The notes: a model not told the origin generated them from the sequence alone. A stretch of 64,000 nt of DNA from Deinococcus sedimenti (GCF_014648135.1 NZ_BMQN01000001.1:1240001-1304000), one strand, 5' to 3'. Shown: positions 46,502 through 56,083, numbered from the stretch's first letter. Translations and numbers: made by a program.

Positions 46502-47281
46502 CTACTCGCCCTGCGCGTCGGCCCAGGCGGTCACGGCGGCACTCTGGTACGCGGCCAGTCCGGCCCGTGCCCGGTCGATGTTGCGGGTGAAGCGCTCGTC
46601 CGCCACCCACATCTGCGCTAGGCCGCGCATCATCTGCGGCGACGCGTCGTAGTACGCCCCGCTGATGTGCACACGGTGCCGAGCCGCGACCCCCTGCGCC
46701 CGAACGTCTGTGGCGGACACGCCCGCGTCCATCAGCTCCACGTATGCGGCGGTGATACCGTCCATCTCCGCGCGGATGCGTACCCAGTCCACCTTCGAGT
46801 ACCGGGCGGTCCGCGCGGCACTCTGGCGGTAGGCGTCCGTGTCGCCCCAGCGTTCACGGACCTCGTCCTCGTATTGCGTGGGGTCGAATCCGTCGAACAC
46901 GGCCTTCACGTCCTCGTTGTTCATGATGGTCTCCTCTGCCCCGTCCTCCAGGGCTTTCAGGCGGGCCTGCACCTCGCTCAGCGTGTGCTCGGCGCGGCGC
47001 AGGTCCTCACGCAACCGCCCGGCGTGGGCACGCAGGGCCTCGCGTTCCAGGTCCGGCGGGGCGTCCAGCACCCCCGCCACCTCCGCGAGCGGCACGCCCA
47101 GCGCCCGCCACGTCAGCACGCGCCGAAGCCGCGCCAGATCGCCCGGCTTGTACAGGCGGTAATTGCCGTCGCTGCGCTCGGCGGGGCGCAGCAGCCCGAT
47201 CTCGTCGTAGTGGTGCAGGGTGCGCACGCTCACGCCCGTCAGGGCCGCGACCTCCCCCACCGTCCAGCGCCTCGCGTCCAC
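46502..47281 (-). CDS. MerR-family regulator with TipAS ligand domain
   Basis: A 259-residue regulator. The N-terminal MerR HTH is RRWTVGEVAALTGVSVRTLHHYDEIGLL (quoted here only in part as GEVAALTGVSVRTLHHYDE) and GNYRLYKPGDLARL. A coiled-coil linker (about 75-115) is followed by a TipAS-type domain (about 120-259: FDGFDPTQYEDEVRERWGD...). TipAS domains bind thiopeptide or other hydrophobic drugs and trigger activation. The GTG start has SD AGGAGGT 7 bases upstream. Its promoter has the MerR-type 19-base spacer, so it is probably autoregulated. Confidence 0.9.
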   Translation of the reverse strand: MDARRWTVGEVAALTGVSVRTLHHYDEIGLLRPAERSDGNYRLYKPGDLARLRRVLTWRALGVPLAEVAGVLDAPPDLEREALRAHAGRLREDLRRAEHTLSEVQARLKALEDGAEETIMNNEDVKAVFDGFDPTQYEDEVRERWGDTDAYRQSAARTARYSKVDWVRIRAEMDGITAAYVELMDAGVSATDVRAQGVAARHRVHISGAYYDASPQMMRGLAQMWVADERFTRNIDRARAGLAAYQSAAVTAWADAQGE

Positions 47282-47301
47282 GGTGGAACCTCCTGAGGGG
47301 C

Positions 47302-47332
47302 AGCGTAGGCCCTCCCGCCGCGTGAGGGTCAA
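47302..47332 (-). promoter_or_regulatory. MerR-type promoter/operator with 19-base spacer
   Basis: On the minus strand, TTGACC (47327-47332) and TACGCT (47302-47307) are separated by 19 bases (47308-47326), two longer than optimal. The spacer contains the inverted repeat CCCTC...GAGGG (47310-47314 and 47324-47328). This is the hallmark of promoters that MerR proteins activate by untwisting DNA. The downstream gene is the MerR/TipAS regulator itself. Confidence 0.75.
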
Positions 47333-47351
47333 GCGGGTGGCAGACTGAACC

Positions 47352-48248
47352 ATGCGCCTGATCGCCGCCGCATTGCTGACCCCGCGCTGGGAGCCGCTCG
47401 CGCCGCGCGTGGTCGGGCCGGGCGAGGTGCGCGTCCAGACGCGCCTGAGTGCCCTGAGTGTCGCCTCGGAGCTGAGCGTGCTGCGAGGCGGGCCGTTTCC
47501 ATCGGCCCTGGGGTACCAGACGCTGGGGACGGTCACGGAGGTCGGACCGGGCGTGACGCTGCCGGTGGGCGCGCGGGTCGTGACGACGCTGGGACACGCG
47601 GCGTGGGGAGTGCACGGCGCGTCGCGGGTGATTCCCGTGCCGGACGACGTGTCGGACCGGGCGGCGCTGAGCGTGATCCTGGCTGAGGAGACCGCCAAGG
47701 GCCTGCGCCGCGTGCGCCCAGGACCGCGCGAGCGGGTGCTGGTGGCCGGGGCGGGCCTGCTGGGGCTGCTGAGCGTGTTCAACCTGACCCGCGCGGGCGT
47801 GCGGGACGTGAGCGTGATCGAACCGCGTGCCGACCGGCAGGCCCTCGCCCGGCAGTTCGGCGCGCGTGAGGTGTACGCGCCAGCAGAAGCGCCGCGGGAC
47901 GCCTTCGACGTGGGCGTGGAATGCAGCGCCGCCCCCGCCGGGTTCGCCACGCTGCTGGGCGCACTGAAACCGCGTGGGCGCTGCGTGGTGCTCTCGGACG
48001 GCAACTGGGGCGCACTGACGCTGCCGCCGGACTTCCACCGCAAGGAACTGAGCGTCGTGGCGTCCAGTGACGGCGAGGACTACGCCGCGCACGCCCGCTG
48101 GTGGTGGCCGCGCGTCCACCCGGTGCTGGAGGCCCTGTACCCACTGACGGTCGCAGCGACTGACCTGCCGGGCCTGTACGCGACGCTGGACCGACCGGAC
48201 CGGCCCGTGAGTGTGCTGGTGGACTGGCAGAGGACCATCCGCCCGTAG
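47352..48248 (+). CDS. medium-chain dehydrogenase/reductase-like protein
   Basis: A 298-residue protein of the MDR (alcohol dehydrogenase-like) superfamily. The GroES-like N-terminal half has LGYQTLGTVTEVGPGVTLPVG near 54-74. The cofactor domain has VLVAGAGLLGLLSVFNL near 125. It lacks the usual structural zinc Cys cluster and the catalytic Cys-His signature is not obvious, so it may act as a zinc-independent reductase, similar to 2-desacetyl-2-hydroxyethyl bacteriochlorophyllide-type members. Start ATG 47352 has CAGACT 6 bases upstream. It is divergent from the MerR/TipAS gene, which is a likely controller. Confidence 0.8.
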   Translation: MRLIAAALLTPRWEPLAPRVVGPGEVRVQTRLSALSVASELSVLRGGPFPSALGYQTLGTVTEVGPGVTLPVGARVVTTLGHAAWGVHGASRVIPVPDDVSDRAALSVILAEETAKGLRRVRPGPRERVLVAGAGLLGLLSVFNLTRAGVRDVSVIEPRADRQALARQFGAREVYAPAEAPRDAFDVGVECSAAPAGFATLLGALKPRGRCVVLSDGNWGALTLPPDFHRKELSVVASSDGEDYAAHARWWWPRVHPVLEALYPLTVAATDLPGLYATLDRPDRPVSVLVDWQRTIRP

Positions 48249-48310
48249 GACACGGCGGCTGTGCAGAGCGGGCACGCACCTGCCGGGGCCGACCCGGTAG
48301 CCTGCGCGGC

Positions 48311-49033
48311 ATGACCGGGCAGAGGTTCGACTGGGGGGCGTTCGGGCGGGGCTTCCGGGTGATGGTGCCGCTGTGGGCGGGCGTGGTGCCGTTCGCGGTG
48401 GCGTACGCGGTGACGGCCCGCGCGGGGGGCCTGAGCGTGTGGGAGACGTGCCTGATGAGCGTCACGGTGTTCGCCGGGGCGAGTCAGTTCGCGGCGGCCG
48501 GGCAGTTCGTGGGTGGGGGCGTGCCGGGGGTGGCGGCGGTCGCGCTGGTGGGGACGACGTTCGTGCTGAATGCCCGGCACGTGCTGTACGGCCTGAGCCT
48601 GTCGCGGCAGGTGCCGCTGAGTCGGTGGCAGCGTGCCGTGGCGGCGCAGTTCCTGACGGACGAGGCGTACGGCATGGTGCTGGTGGCCGGGCCGCGCGAT
48701 CCCGGGGGGCTGAGCGTGGGCTTCCTGCTGGGCGCGGAACTGAGCCTGTTCGCGGCGTGGAATGCGGCGACGCTGCTGGGCGCCCTGGCGGGCGCGGTGC
48801 TGCCCGACCCAGACGCGCTGGGGGTGGGTGTGATCTTCCCGCTGGCGTTCCTGGGGTTGCTGGTGCCGCTGCTGGTGGGCCGCGTGGCGGTGCTGGTGGC
48901 GGTCGTGTCGGGTCTGGGCGCGTGGGCGCTGGGACGGGTGCTGCCGGGCGGACTGGTCGTGCTGCTGGTGGGCGTGGGTGGGGCGCTGCTGGGCGCGCTG
49001 ATCAGCACGCGGCGGGCGGAGGGCCGCGCGTGA
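48311..49033 (+). CDS. azlC: AzlC-family branched-chain amino acid exporter subunit
   Basis: A 240-residue membrane protein with about six to seven helices. AzlC blocks include GVVPFAVAYAVTARAGGLS (about 22-40), FAGASQFAAAGQFVGGG and LNARHVLYGLSLS (about 95). With AzlD it exports branched-chain amino acids and analogues such as 4-azaleucine. TAGCCT (48298-48303) lies 7 bases before the ATG, so it is leaderless. It overlaps azlD by GTGA. Confidence 0.9.
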   Translation: MTGQRFDWGAFGRGFRVMVPLWAGVVPFAVAYAVTARAGGLSVWETCLMSVTVFAGASQFAAAGQFVGGGVPGVAAVALVGTTFVLNARHVLYGLSLSRQVPLSRWQRAVAAQFLTDEAYGMVLVAGPRDPGGLSVGFLLGAELSLFAAWNAATLLGALAGAVLPDPDALGVGVIFPLAFLGLLVPLLVGRVAVLVAVVSGLGAWALGRVLPGGLVVLLVGVGGALLGALISTRRAEGRA

Positions 49034-49326
49034 GCGGCTGGCTGGTCATTGGGCTGATGTGGGCCGTGACGTACGCGGCGCGGCTGCTGGGGCTCAGTCT
49101 AGGTGGGCTGAACCTGCCGCCGTTCTGGCTGGCGTTCCTGCGCTTCGTGCCGGTCAGTGTGTTCGCGGCGCTGATCGTGCCGGACGTGCTGGGCAGCCCC
49201 GAGTGGGCGCAGCGGCTGGTGGGGGCCGCCGTGGGCGGGGCGCTGCTGTGGCGCACCCGGAACCTCGCGGCGGGCATCGTGGGGGGCTTCGCGGCGTACT
49301 GGGCGGCGCGCATGCTGGGCGTGTGA
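49030..49326 (+). CDS. azlD: AzlD-family small membrane partner of AzlC
   Basis: A 98-residue membrane protein with about four helices; SGWLVIGLMWAVTYAARLLG and LAFLRFVPVSVFAALIVPDVL are the AzlD pattern. It starts at a GTG that overlaps the azlC stop (GTGA), so synthesis is coupled. Confidence 0.88.
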   Translation: MSGWLVIGLMWAVTYAARLLGLSLGGLNLPPFWLAFLRFVPVSVFAALIVPDVLGSPEWAQRLVGAAVGGALLWRTRNLAAGIVGGFAAYWAARMLGV

Positions 49327-49384
49327 CCGCCTGTGACGGCGGCTGCGGCGCGTGGGGGTGGGGGCGCGCTATGCTGGGCGGCGC

Positions 49385-51025
49385 ATGACGGGTCAGGTGG
49401 GCAGGGTCAAGATGATCGACGGGAAGTACGAGGTGCTGCGCGAGGTGTCCGTGCAGGGCCCCGTCACGCTGTCCGAGGTCCGCGCGGCCGAGGGAGTCAC
49501 GCGGCAGGTGGCGTGGTTCAACGTGGCGTCCCCCGCCGACCGGCAGGCCTTCCACGCCTACCGCACGGCGCTGCGGGCCCTGAGCCCCGCGGGCCTGACG
49601 GACGTGGTGGCGCGGCCCGGCGCGTTCTACGCGGTGTGGCAGCCCGTCACGGGCCAGCCACTTGAGGCGGCGCTGGCGCACAAGGGTGTCCCGCAGGAAC
49701 TCGTGGAGAACGTGAACGCGCTGGCCGCCTCGCTGGCCGAGCACGGTTACGCCCTGGAGGACGCGCAGGTACTCGTCGAGGGCCACGAGCTGCGCGTGGC
49801 TTACCTCGCCCCCCGCGTGACGCCCCGCACGCCGGACGACGTGGCGGCACGCAACGCCGCGACCCTCGCCCCGCTGAAGCAGGCGCGAGTGAAACGCCGC
49901 CGCGAGCCGGGCGCGTGGCTGACCTTCGTGCCGGGCCTGCTACTCCTCGGCGGCGCCACCTACCTGGGCGCTCAGGCCGTGCAGATCTACCTCAACCCCC
50001 CGGTGCGGCCGGTCTCGAGCGTGCTGGGCCAGACCGCGAAACAGGCGGCCAGGCAGCTGACCGGCGAGGGCTTCCGCGTGGAATTCGCCACCGGTCAGGC
50101 GGCGGGCCGCGCGATCGGGTCGATTATCCGGCAGGACCCGGCGGGCAGCTCGAACCTGCCGGTGGGCCGACTCGTGACCCTGACCGTGAACAATCCGCCG
50201 GCGATCGAGGTGCCGCGCCTGGAGGAGATGACGCCCGCTCAGGCGCGCGACGCGCTCAAGGGCAGCGCCATGACGGTCGGCAAGGTCGTGAAGGTCGACG
50301 GCACGCTGACGGGCACGCCGGAGGGCCGCGTCGTGGCGCAGCTGCCGGAATCCGGTTCGACCGCGCAGCAGGGACAGGTTGTGCAGCTGATGGTCAGCAC
50401 CGGCATCACCGGGAAGAAGACGTTCCTGCCGAACCTGGCGGGCATGCAGTACGAAGACGCCCTGAAGGACATCCGCGCGGCCGGGCTGGTCGTCACGAAG
50501 GTCACGCCGCAGCCCAGCGACCGCAAAGAGGGCACGGTGCTCGAGCAGACGCCCCAGCCGTACGCGACGGTCACGACCGGCAGTCCGGTGTCCCTGACGG
50601 TGGCCGCGCCCCGCTACAGTTCCCCCAGTCGGCCGGCGGGGAGTCTGCCGCTGCCGCCCGCGATTCCCGATCCGGAGCCCACGCCAGAACCGACGACCCC
50701 GGTCGATCCCCTGCCGACCGAACCGGTGGACGGTGGGACGGTCACGCCGGATGAGATTCCGGCGGTACCGGCCACGGATTCGACGCCGCAGGTGGCGGCG
50801 CCCGTGCCCCGGAGTGTCAGCCTGCGCTACACCTTCCCGACGGACCTGCCGGAGGGCACCTACACCCTGGCGGTGCGTGACGATGCGGGGGAGCGTCCGC
50901 TGGATCTGAGTGCCGATGCGGCCGCGCTGGCCGGGAAGCAGATCACCACGACCGCGTCGGTCAGTGGGAGCGCGGTGTTCGTGATCCGGCGGGACGGCGA
51001 GGATTTCGCGCTGGTCACGCCCTGA
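49385..51025 (+). CDS. PASTA-domain membrane protein with degenerate kinase-like N terminus
   Basis: A 546-residue protein. Residues 1-170 follow the outline of a Hanks-type Ser/Thr kinase (IDGKYEVLREVS at the N-lobe start, AFYAVWQPVTGQPLEAALAH in the hinge region), but the glycine loop, the VAxK lysine (here VAWFNV), the HRD motif (here EHGYALEDAQVLV) and the DFG motif are missing. A membrane helix (WLTFVPGLLLLGGATYLGA, about 178) is followed by three PASTA repeats (about 205-275, 276-345, 346-420) and a Pro/Thr-rich linker to a C-terminal domain. PASTA repeats bind peptidoglycan or beta-lactams. The start has TATGCT 9 bases upstream. The cysteine desulfurase gene begins 7 bases later. Confidence 0.85.
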   Translation: MTGQVGRVKMIDGKYEVLREVSVQGPVTLSEVRAAEGVTRQVAWFNVASPADRQAFHAYRTALRALSPAGLTDVVARPGAFYAVWQPVTGQPLEAALAHKGVPQELVENVNALAASLAEHGYALEDAQVLVEGHELRVAYLAPRVTPRTPDDVAARNAATLAPLKQARVKRRREPGAWLTFVPGLLLLGGATYLGAQAVQIYLNPPVRPVSSVLGQTAKQAARQLTGEGFRVEFATGQAAGRAIGSIIRQDPAGSSNLPVGRLVTLTVNNPPAIEVPRLEEMTPAQARDALKGSAMTVGKVVKVDGTLTGTPEGRVVAQLPESGSTAQQGQVVQLMVSTGITGKKTFLPNLAGMQYEDALKDIRAAGLVVTKVTPQPSDRKEGTVLEQTPQPYATVTTGSPVSLTVAAPRYSSPSRPAGSLPLPPAIPDPEPTPEPTTPVDPLPTEPVDGGTVTPDEIPAVPATDSTPQVAAPVPRSVSLRYTFPTDLPEGTYTLAVRDDAGERPLDLSADAAALAGKQITTTASVSGSAVFVIRRDGEDFALVTP

Positions 51026-51032
51026 GGGAAAG

Positions 51033-52166
51033 ATGATCTACCTGGATTACGCGGCGACGCACCCCATGACCCCGGAGGCCCTGACGGCGTACGCGCAGGC
51101 GGCGGCGCTGCCGGGCAACCCGGCCAGCGTGCACGCGGCGGGGCAGGCGGCCCGCGAGCGGCTGGAGGAGGGCCGCGCGCGGGTCGCGGCGGCGTTCGGG
51201 GTGGACCCGCGCACGCTGATCGCGAACGGCGGCGGCACTGAGGGCGACAATCACGTGCTGCTGGGCACCGCGCGCGCGTGGCAGGACGCGCACGGGCGGC
51301 CCGGGCACCTGATCACCACGCCCACCGAGCACTCGGCGGTGCTGGCCCCCGCGCGGGCGCTGGCGGCGCAGGGCTGGACGGTCACGTTCCTCACCCCGGA
51401 CCGGTTCGGGCGGTACGACCCGGCGGAACTCGCGGACGCGCTGCGGGATGACACGGCACTGGTGTCCCTCCACCACGCGAACAACGAGCTGGGGGCCGTG
51501 CAGGACACGCCGGCGCTGGCGGCCCTGGCGGCGGCGCGGGGCGTGCCGTACCACACGGACGCCGTCCAGGCGCCCGGCGTGCTGCCGGTGGACCTGATCG
51601 ACTGGGGCGTGACCTTCGCGACGTTCAGCGCGCACAAGTGGGGCGGCCCGCGCGGCGTGGGTTTCCTGTACATCCGCCGCGGCGCCGAGCTGCCCCCCTT
51701 GACGCTGGGCGGCGGGCAGGAGGGCGGCGTGCGACCCGGCACGCAGGACACCGCCGGGGTGTACGCCTCGGGTGTGGCCCTGACCCACGCGGCCGCGACG
51801 CAGGGCGCGACCCTGGCGCACCTGGGCGCCCTGCGCGAGCAGTTCATGCGGGAGGTCGCGGGCATCCCGGACCTGAGCGTGAATCACGCGCCGGACAGCA
51901 GCCCGAAGGTCGTGAACGTCACGGTGGGCGGCGCGGACGGCGAGGCGCTGCTGATGAATCTCGACATGCTGGGTGTCGCCGCAAGTGCCGGGAGTGCGTG
52001 CAGCGCGGGCACCATGCAGCCCAGCCACGTCCTGACCGCCGTGGGACTGGATGAGGCGCAGGCCCGTGCGTCCCTGCGCTTCAGTTTCGGCGCGGCCACC
52101 ACGCCCGCCGAGGTCAGCGCGGCGGCCCAGGCCCTCGCGCAGGCCGCCACCTGGAGCCGCGCCTAG
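51033..52166 (+). CDS. cysteine desulfurase (NifS/IscS family)
   Basis: A 377-residue PLP enzyme that moves sulfur from cysteine for Fe-S clusters or thiolated tRNA. The N terminus is MIYLDYAATHP, the PLP lysine is in FSAHKWGGPRGVGFLY (about 198-213), and the catalytic loop Cys is in SAGSACSAGTMQPSHVL (about 318). SD AGGGAAAG precedes the ATG. It follows the PASTA gene by 7 bases, so both are probably one transcript, although their roles are unrelated on current knowledge. It ends at the hairpin at 52185. Confidence 0.93.
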   Translation: MIYLDYAATHPMTPEALTAYAQAAALPGNPASVHAAGQAARERLEEGRARVAAAFGVDPRTLIANGGGTEGDNHVLLGTARAWQDAHGRPGHLITTPTEHSAVLAPARALAAQGWTVTFLTPDRFGRYDPAELADALRDDTALVSLHHANNELGAVQDTPALAALAAARGVPYHTDAVQAPGVLPVDLIDWGVTFATFSAHKWGGPRGVGFLYIRRGAELPPLTLGGGQEGGVRPGTQDTAGVYASGVALTHAAATQGATLAHLGALREQFMREVAGIPDLSVNHAPDSSPKVVNVTVGGADGEALLMNLDMLGVAASAGSACSAGTMQPSHVLTAVGLDEAQARASLRFSFGAATTPAEVSAAAQALAQAATWSRA

Positions 52167-52172
52167 ACGGCC

Positions 52173-52232
52173 CACACCACGAAGAGAGGCCGTGTGTACA
52201 ACTCCACGGCCTCTCTGCCTTGATGGTGTGGC
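52173..52232. terminator. nested cruciform/terminator after the cysteine desulfurase gene
   Basis: An 11-bp inner stem GAGAGGCCGTG/CACGGCCTCTC (52185-52195 with 52206-52216) is enclosed by an outer CCACACCA/TGGTGTGG pair (52173-52180 with 52225-52232). It separates two convergent genes. The stretch at 52236-52264 repeats ATCAACC/ATCACCC units. Confidence 0.65.
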
Positions 52233-52272
52233 TCTTCTCTATCAACCATCACCCATCAACCCTCTCCCCCCG

Positions 52273-53457
52273 TCAGCTGGTTTCGTTGGCGCCCGGGTCG
52301 CGCGTCAGGGTGGGTTTCACGGGGGCGTGCTCGCGGTCCTGGGTGTCGCGGGTGTCGCGGCCGAGGTCCTCGCGAGTGAGTTTGATCTCGATGGGGGCGC
52401 CGCCGAAGTTCAGGCTGCGCTGCGGGAAGGGAATCTCGATCCCGGCCTCGTCCATGGCGATCTTGATGCGGCGGTTGAATTCCCGGCCGATGGCGTACTG
52501 GCTTTTGGGTTGTACCTTGAACAGGGCGCGCAGGGTGACGCCGTCCGGGGCGAGTTGCGTGACGCCCTGCTGTTCGGGCACTTCCAGGAAGAAGTGCTTC
52601 CACTCGTCGGCCTCGTAGATCTCGGTGCTGACCTGTTCGAGGACGCGCAGGGCGTCGTCGATGTTCGCGGTGTAGGTGACGTCCACCTGCGCGACGACCC
52701 TGGACCAGTCTTTGCTGCTGACGCTGACCGTCTGAATCTGTCCGTTCGGGACGATGTGCACGGTGCCGTCCAGGGCGCGCAGGGCGGTGACGCGCAGGTT
52801 CACGCGTTCCACGCCGCCGGACAGCTGCCCGGAGTTCACGGTGATGACGTCGCCGACGCCGTACTGGTCCTCGAGGAGGATGAAGAAGCCGTTGAAGACG
52901 TCCTTGATGAGGCTCTGCGCGCCGAAGCCCACGGCGAGACCCAGGACGGACACCCCGGCCAGGAGGCTGGTGGCGTTCACGCCGAGCGCCTGGAGGCCCG
53001 CGATGACGCTCAGGATGACGACCACGACCCGCAGGGTGCTTTCCACGACGCCCTTGAGGGTCTGCACGCGGACGCTGCGGCGGTTGAATTCCTCGTCCGC
53101 GACGATGCGGTGCGCGAGTGCCCCGATGAGGTTCCAGGCGATCATGGCCATGGCGATCACCACGACCAGTTGCCCGGCGCTGTGGCGGAAGCCGTCCATG
53201 ATGTCGCGGCCCAGGCTGAACAGCACGGGGACGCTGGGCAGGTACGCGACGGCGGTGGCGACGGCCAGCCAGCCGACGATCACGACCAGCGCCCACAGCC
53301 CGTTCAGGGCGGGGCGCAGGCGGGCGGGGACGTGCGGTTCGAGCGCGCGGATCAGCAGGCGCCCGAAGCGGTAGATGGCGTACGCGGCGACGGCGGTGAG
53401 GGTCAGTCCGACCCACACCTGGGGTTTGACGATCTGCACGGTGAGTTCCTGCAACAT
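52273..53457 (-). CDS. mechanosensitive channel, MscS family
   Basis: A 394-residue protein with several N-terminal membrane helices, then the pore-type helix and the MscS beta domain: ASLLAGVSVLGLAVGFGAQSLIKDVFNGFF (quoted in part as LAVGFGAQSLIKDVFNGFF, about 182-200), followed by DQYGVGDVITVNSGQ and GTVHIVPNGQI. The C-terminal mixed domain ends at about 370. It releases solutes on hypo-osmotic shock. The start at MLQELTVQ is chosen; a frame from 53505 would add 16 residues without support. Confidence 0.88.
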   Translation of the reverse strand: MLQELTVQIVKPQVWVGLTLTAVAAYAIYRFGRLLIRALEPHVPARLRPALNGLWALVVIVGWLAVATAVAYLPSVPVLFSLGRDIMDGFRHSAGQLVVVIAMAMIAWNLIGALAHRIVADEEFNRRSVRVQTLKGVVESTLRVVVVILSVIAGLQALGVNATSLLAGVSVLGLAVGFGAQSLIKDVFNGFFILLEDQYGVGDVITVNSGQLSGGVERVNLRVTALRALDGTVHIVPNGQIQTVSVSSKDWSRVVAQVDVTYTANIDDALRVLEQVSTEIYEADEWKHFFLEVPEQQGVTQLAPDGVTLRALFKVQPKSQYAIGREFNRRIKIAMDEAGIEIPFPQRSLNFGGAPIEIKLTREDLGRDTRDTQDREHAPVKPTLTRDPGANETS

Positions 53458-53495
53458 GACCCCCACCTTCTCATGAGGCGGTGAGGATGCATAGA

Positions 53496-53530
53496 GAACG
53501 CCCACCCCGTTTGGCTTGGGGCGGGCGTTC
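53496..53530. terminator. hairpin between plsX and the MscS gene
   Basis: A long stem: GAACGCCC plus ACCCC (53496-53508) pairs with GGGG plus CGGGCGTTC (53518-53530) with one mismatch. It lies just past the plsX stop, with no T-run. Confidence 0.55.
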
Positions 53531-53541
53531 AGCAGCTGACG

Positions 53542-54551
53542 TTACGCGCCGGAGCTGTCGGTGAAGGCGGCCTCCAGCCGGGGGACGAGGTTCGCCTCGT
53601 GCGCGCGGGCGGCGCGCAGCAGGGCGTTCTTCACGGCGCGGGCGTCGGCGCTGCCGTGCCCGATGAATGCAAGGCCGCGCACGCCGATCAGGAGGCTCGC
53701 GCCGTACGTGCTGGGGTCCATCCGCTCGGCGAGGCCGCGCAGCGCGCCGCGCACCATCAGGCCACCCAGCTTGCTCTTCAGGCTGCTCTGCAGCGCCTCC
53801 TTGACCCACCCGAACAGCACCTTCGCCTCACCCTCGGCGAGTTTCAGGACGACGTTCCCGGTGAAGCCGTCGGTGACGACGATGTCGGTGGTGTTCCTGA
53901 AGATGTCGCGGCCCTCCACGTTCCCGTGGAAGTTGATGCCCCGGCCGTGCAGGGCCTTCAGCAGGCCATGCGCCTCAAGGACCAGGGCGCTGCCCTTGTG
54001 GGGTTCCTCACCGATGGACAGCAGGCCCACGGTGGGGTTCTCGCGGTCCTCGACGACCTTCAGGTACACGCTCGCCAGCCGCGCCCACTGCGCGTAGTAC
54101 GTGGCCTTCACGTCGGCGTTCGCCCCGGCGTCCAGCAGGGTCGTAAAGCCTCCCTTCGCGGGCAGGTGCGTGAGGATCGCGGGCCGCTCGACGCCCCTGA
54201 TGCGGCCCAGCGTGAGCAGCGCGGACGCCATGGTCGCGCCGCTGTGGCCCATGCTCACGACCGCCGACGCGCGGCCCTCTTTGACGAGGCGCGAGGCGAC
54301 GTTGATGCTGGCCTGCGTGCGGCTGCGGACGTCGCTGGCGTGCTCGTCCATGCCGATCACGTCGGTCGCCTCGACGACCTCGATGGGCAGACTGGCGCTG
54401 CCCGCGTGCCGCCCCAGTTCCGCGTGGAGTTTCACGCGGTCCCCCACGAGGATCACGGCGACGCCCGCGCGGGCGGCCTGCACCGCCCCCTCGACGTTCG
54501 GCACGGCGCCGTGATCGCCGCCCATGGCGTCCAGCGCGACCGGCAGGCTCA

Positions 54552-54552
<1 letters not shown>
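53542..54552 (-). CDS. plsX: phosphate acyltransferase PlsX
   Basis: Makes acyl-phosphate from acyl-ACP for phospholipid synthesis. The 336-residue protein starts MSLPVALDAMGGDHGAVPN, a diagnostic N terminus. Other family blocks are SMGHSGATMASALLTLGRI (about 101) and VTDGFTGNVVLKLAEG near 233. Its ATG overlaps the NYN-gene stop by one base (TGATG), so it is co-translated with it. Confidence 0.95.
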
Positions 54553-55130
<578 letters not shown>

Positions 55131-55239
55131 CTGTCATGTCTCCTGGGTCCCGGTGGCCTGCCATGGGGCGGGCACCGGCGGACGCCCGGCGTCCCCTGGG
55201 GGGCCTGAGCGTTCGTGAATCAGGATACCGGACAGGACG

Positions 55240-55602
55240 TCACTCGAGCCATGCGGCCCCGCCAGGGGCGAGCAGCGCGGGCCTCCCCGGCTGTGGCCGC
55301 GCCGGGGCGAGCAGCGCCGCCCACACGTCCGATCTCAGCTGCGCGAGATCCACACCCGCGTACTCGGCGGGCAGCGCATCCAGGTACCGCAGGGCCTTGT
55401 CGTAATTCCGGTGCGTCAGGCTGCCGTGCGCCCAGCGTTTGTGCAGCGCCGCCGCGAGCAGGATCAGCGCCTGCAGGAACACCCGGTCGTCCCCGCGCGC
55501 GGTCATCCACGGCCCCTCCCACGCCTCGTGCGCCTCCCACCACTCGCCGCATGCGAACAGCGCCGCGCCGCGCCGGAAGTCCACCGACTCACTGACCGTC
55601 AT
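55240..55602 (-). CDS. DUF309-domain protein
   Basis: A 120-residue helical protein. The DUF309 signature is GEWWEAHEAWEGPWMTARGD (about 18-37), with the HExxE-type acidic pair; the rest is a helical tail. The function is unknown. TACCCT (complement of 55610-55615) lies 7 bases before the ATG, fixing the start at MTVSESVDF rather than an upstream ATG at 55641. Confidence 0.85.
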   Translation of the reverse strand: MTVSESVDFRRGAALFACGEWWEAHEAWEGPWMTARGDDRVFLQALILLAAALHKRWAHGSLTHRNYDKALRYLDALPAEYAGVDLAQLRSDVWAALLAPARPQPGRPALLAPGGAAWLE

Positions 55603-55734
55603 GCCCGGCAGGGTACCCCGTCCCGGCCCGCAGAACGCCAACTGCGATTCACCTCACCACGGTTAAACAACCGGTGAGGGAACACCCACGCGCGGCATAT
55701 CCCGCCCCTGCCCCCCAGGGGTATAGTCGATGGC

Positions 55735-56070
55735 ATGAAGCCTGTGGAACTCACGGACAGCAACTTTAACGCCGAGATCAGCGAGGGCCTGACCCTGGTG
55801 GACTTCTGGGCCCCCTGGTGCGGACCCTGCCGCATCATCGCTCCCGTCATCGAGGAACTCGCCGGTCAGTACGAGGGCAAGGTCAAGATCGCGAAACTGA
55901 ACGTCGACGAGAACCCCGTCACGCAGGGCCAGTACCGCGTCATGAGCATCCCCACCCTGATCCTCTTCAAGGACGGCCAGCCCGTCGAGGGCGTCGTCGG
56001 CGCCCAGCCCAAACGCGCCTTCGAAGCGCTGCTCGACAAGTACAGCAACGCCGAAGTCGCCAGCGCCTGA
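55735..56070 (+). CDS. trxA: thioredoxin
   Basis: A 111-residue thioredoxin with active site WAPWCGPCR (about 28-36), a cis-Pro in SIPTLILFKDG (about 75), and conserved KLNVDENP. TATAGT (55722-55727) lies 7 bases before the ATG. A strong terminator (56084-56114) follows the stop. Confidence 0.96.
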   Translation: MKPVELTDSNFNAEISEGLTLVDFWAPWCGPCRIIAPVIEELAGQYEGKVKIAKLNVDENPVTQGQYRVMSIPTLILFKDGQPVEGVVGAQPKRAFEALLDKYSNAEVASA

Positions 56071-56083
56071 ACGCCAAAAGTGA

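Noticed and set aside
48373..49029. Alternative frame running from inside azlC into azlD
   Set aside because: The first part is a Gly/Ala/Arg-rich shadow of azlC. The real azlD starts at GTG 49030 with a 4-base overlap.
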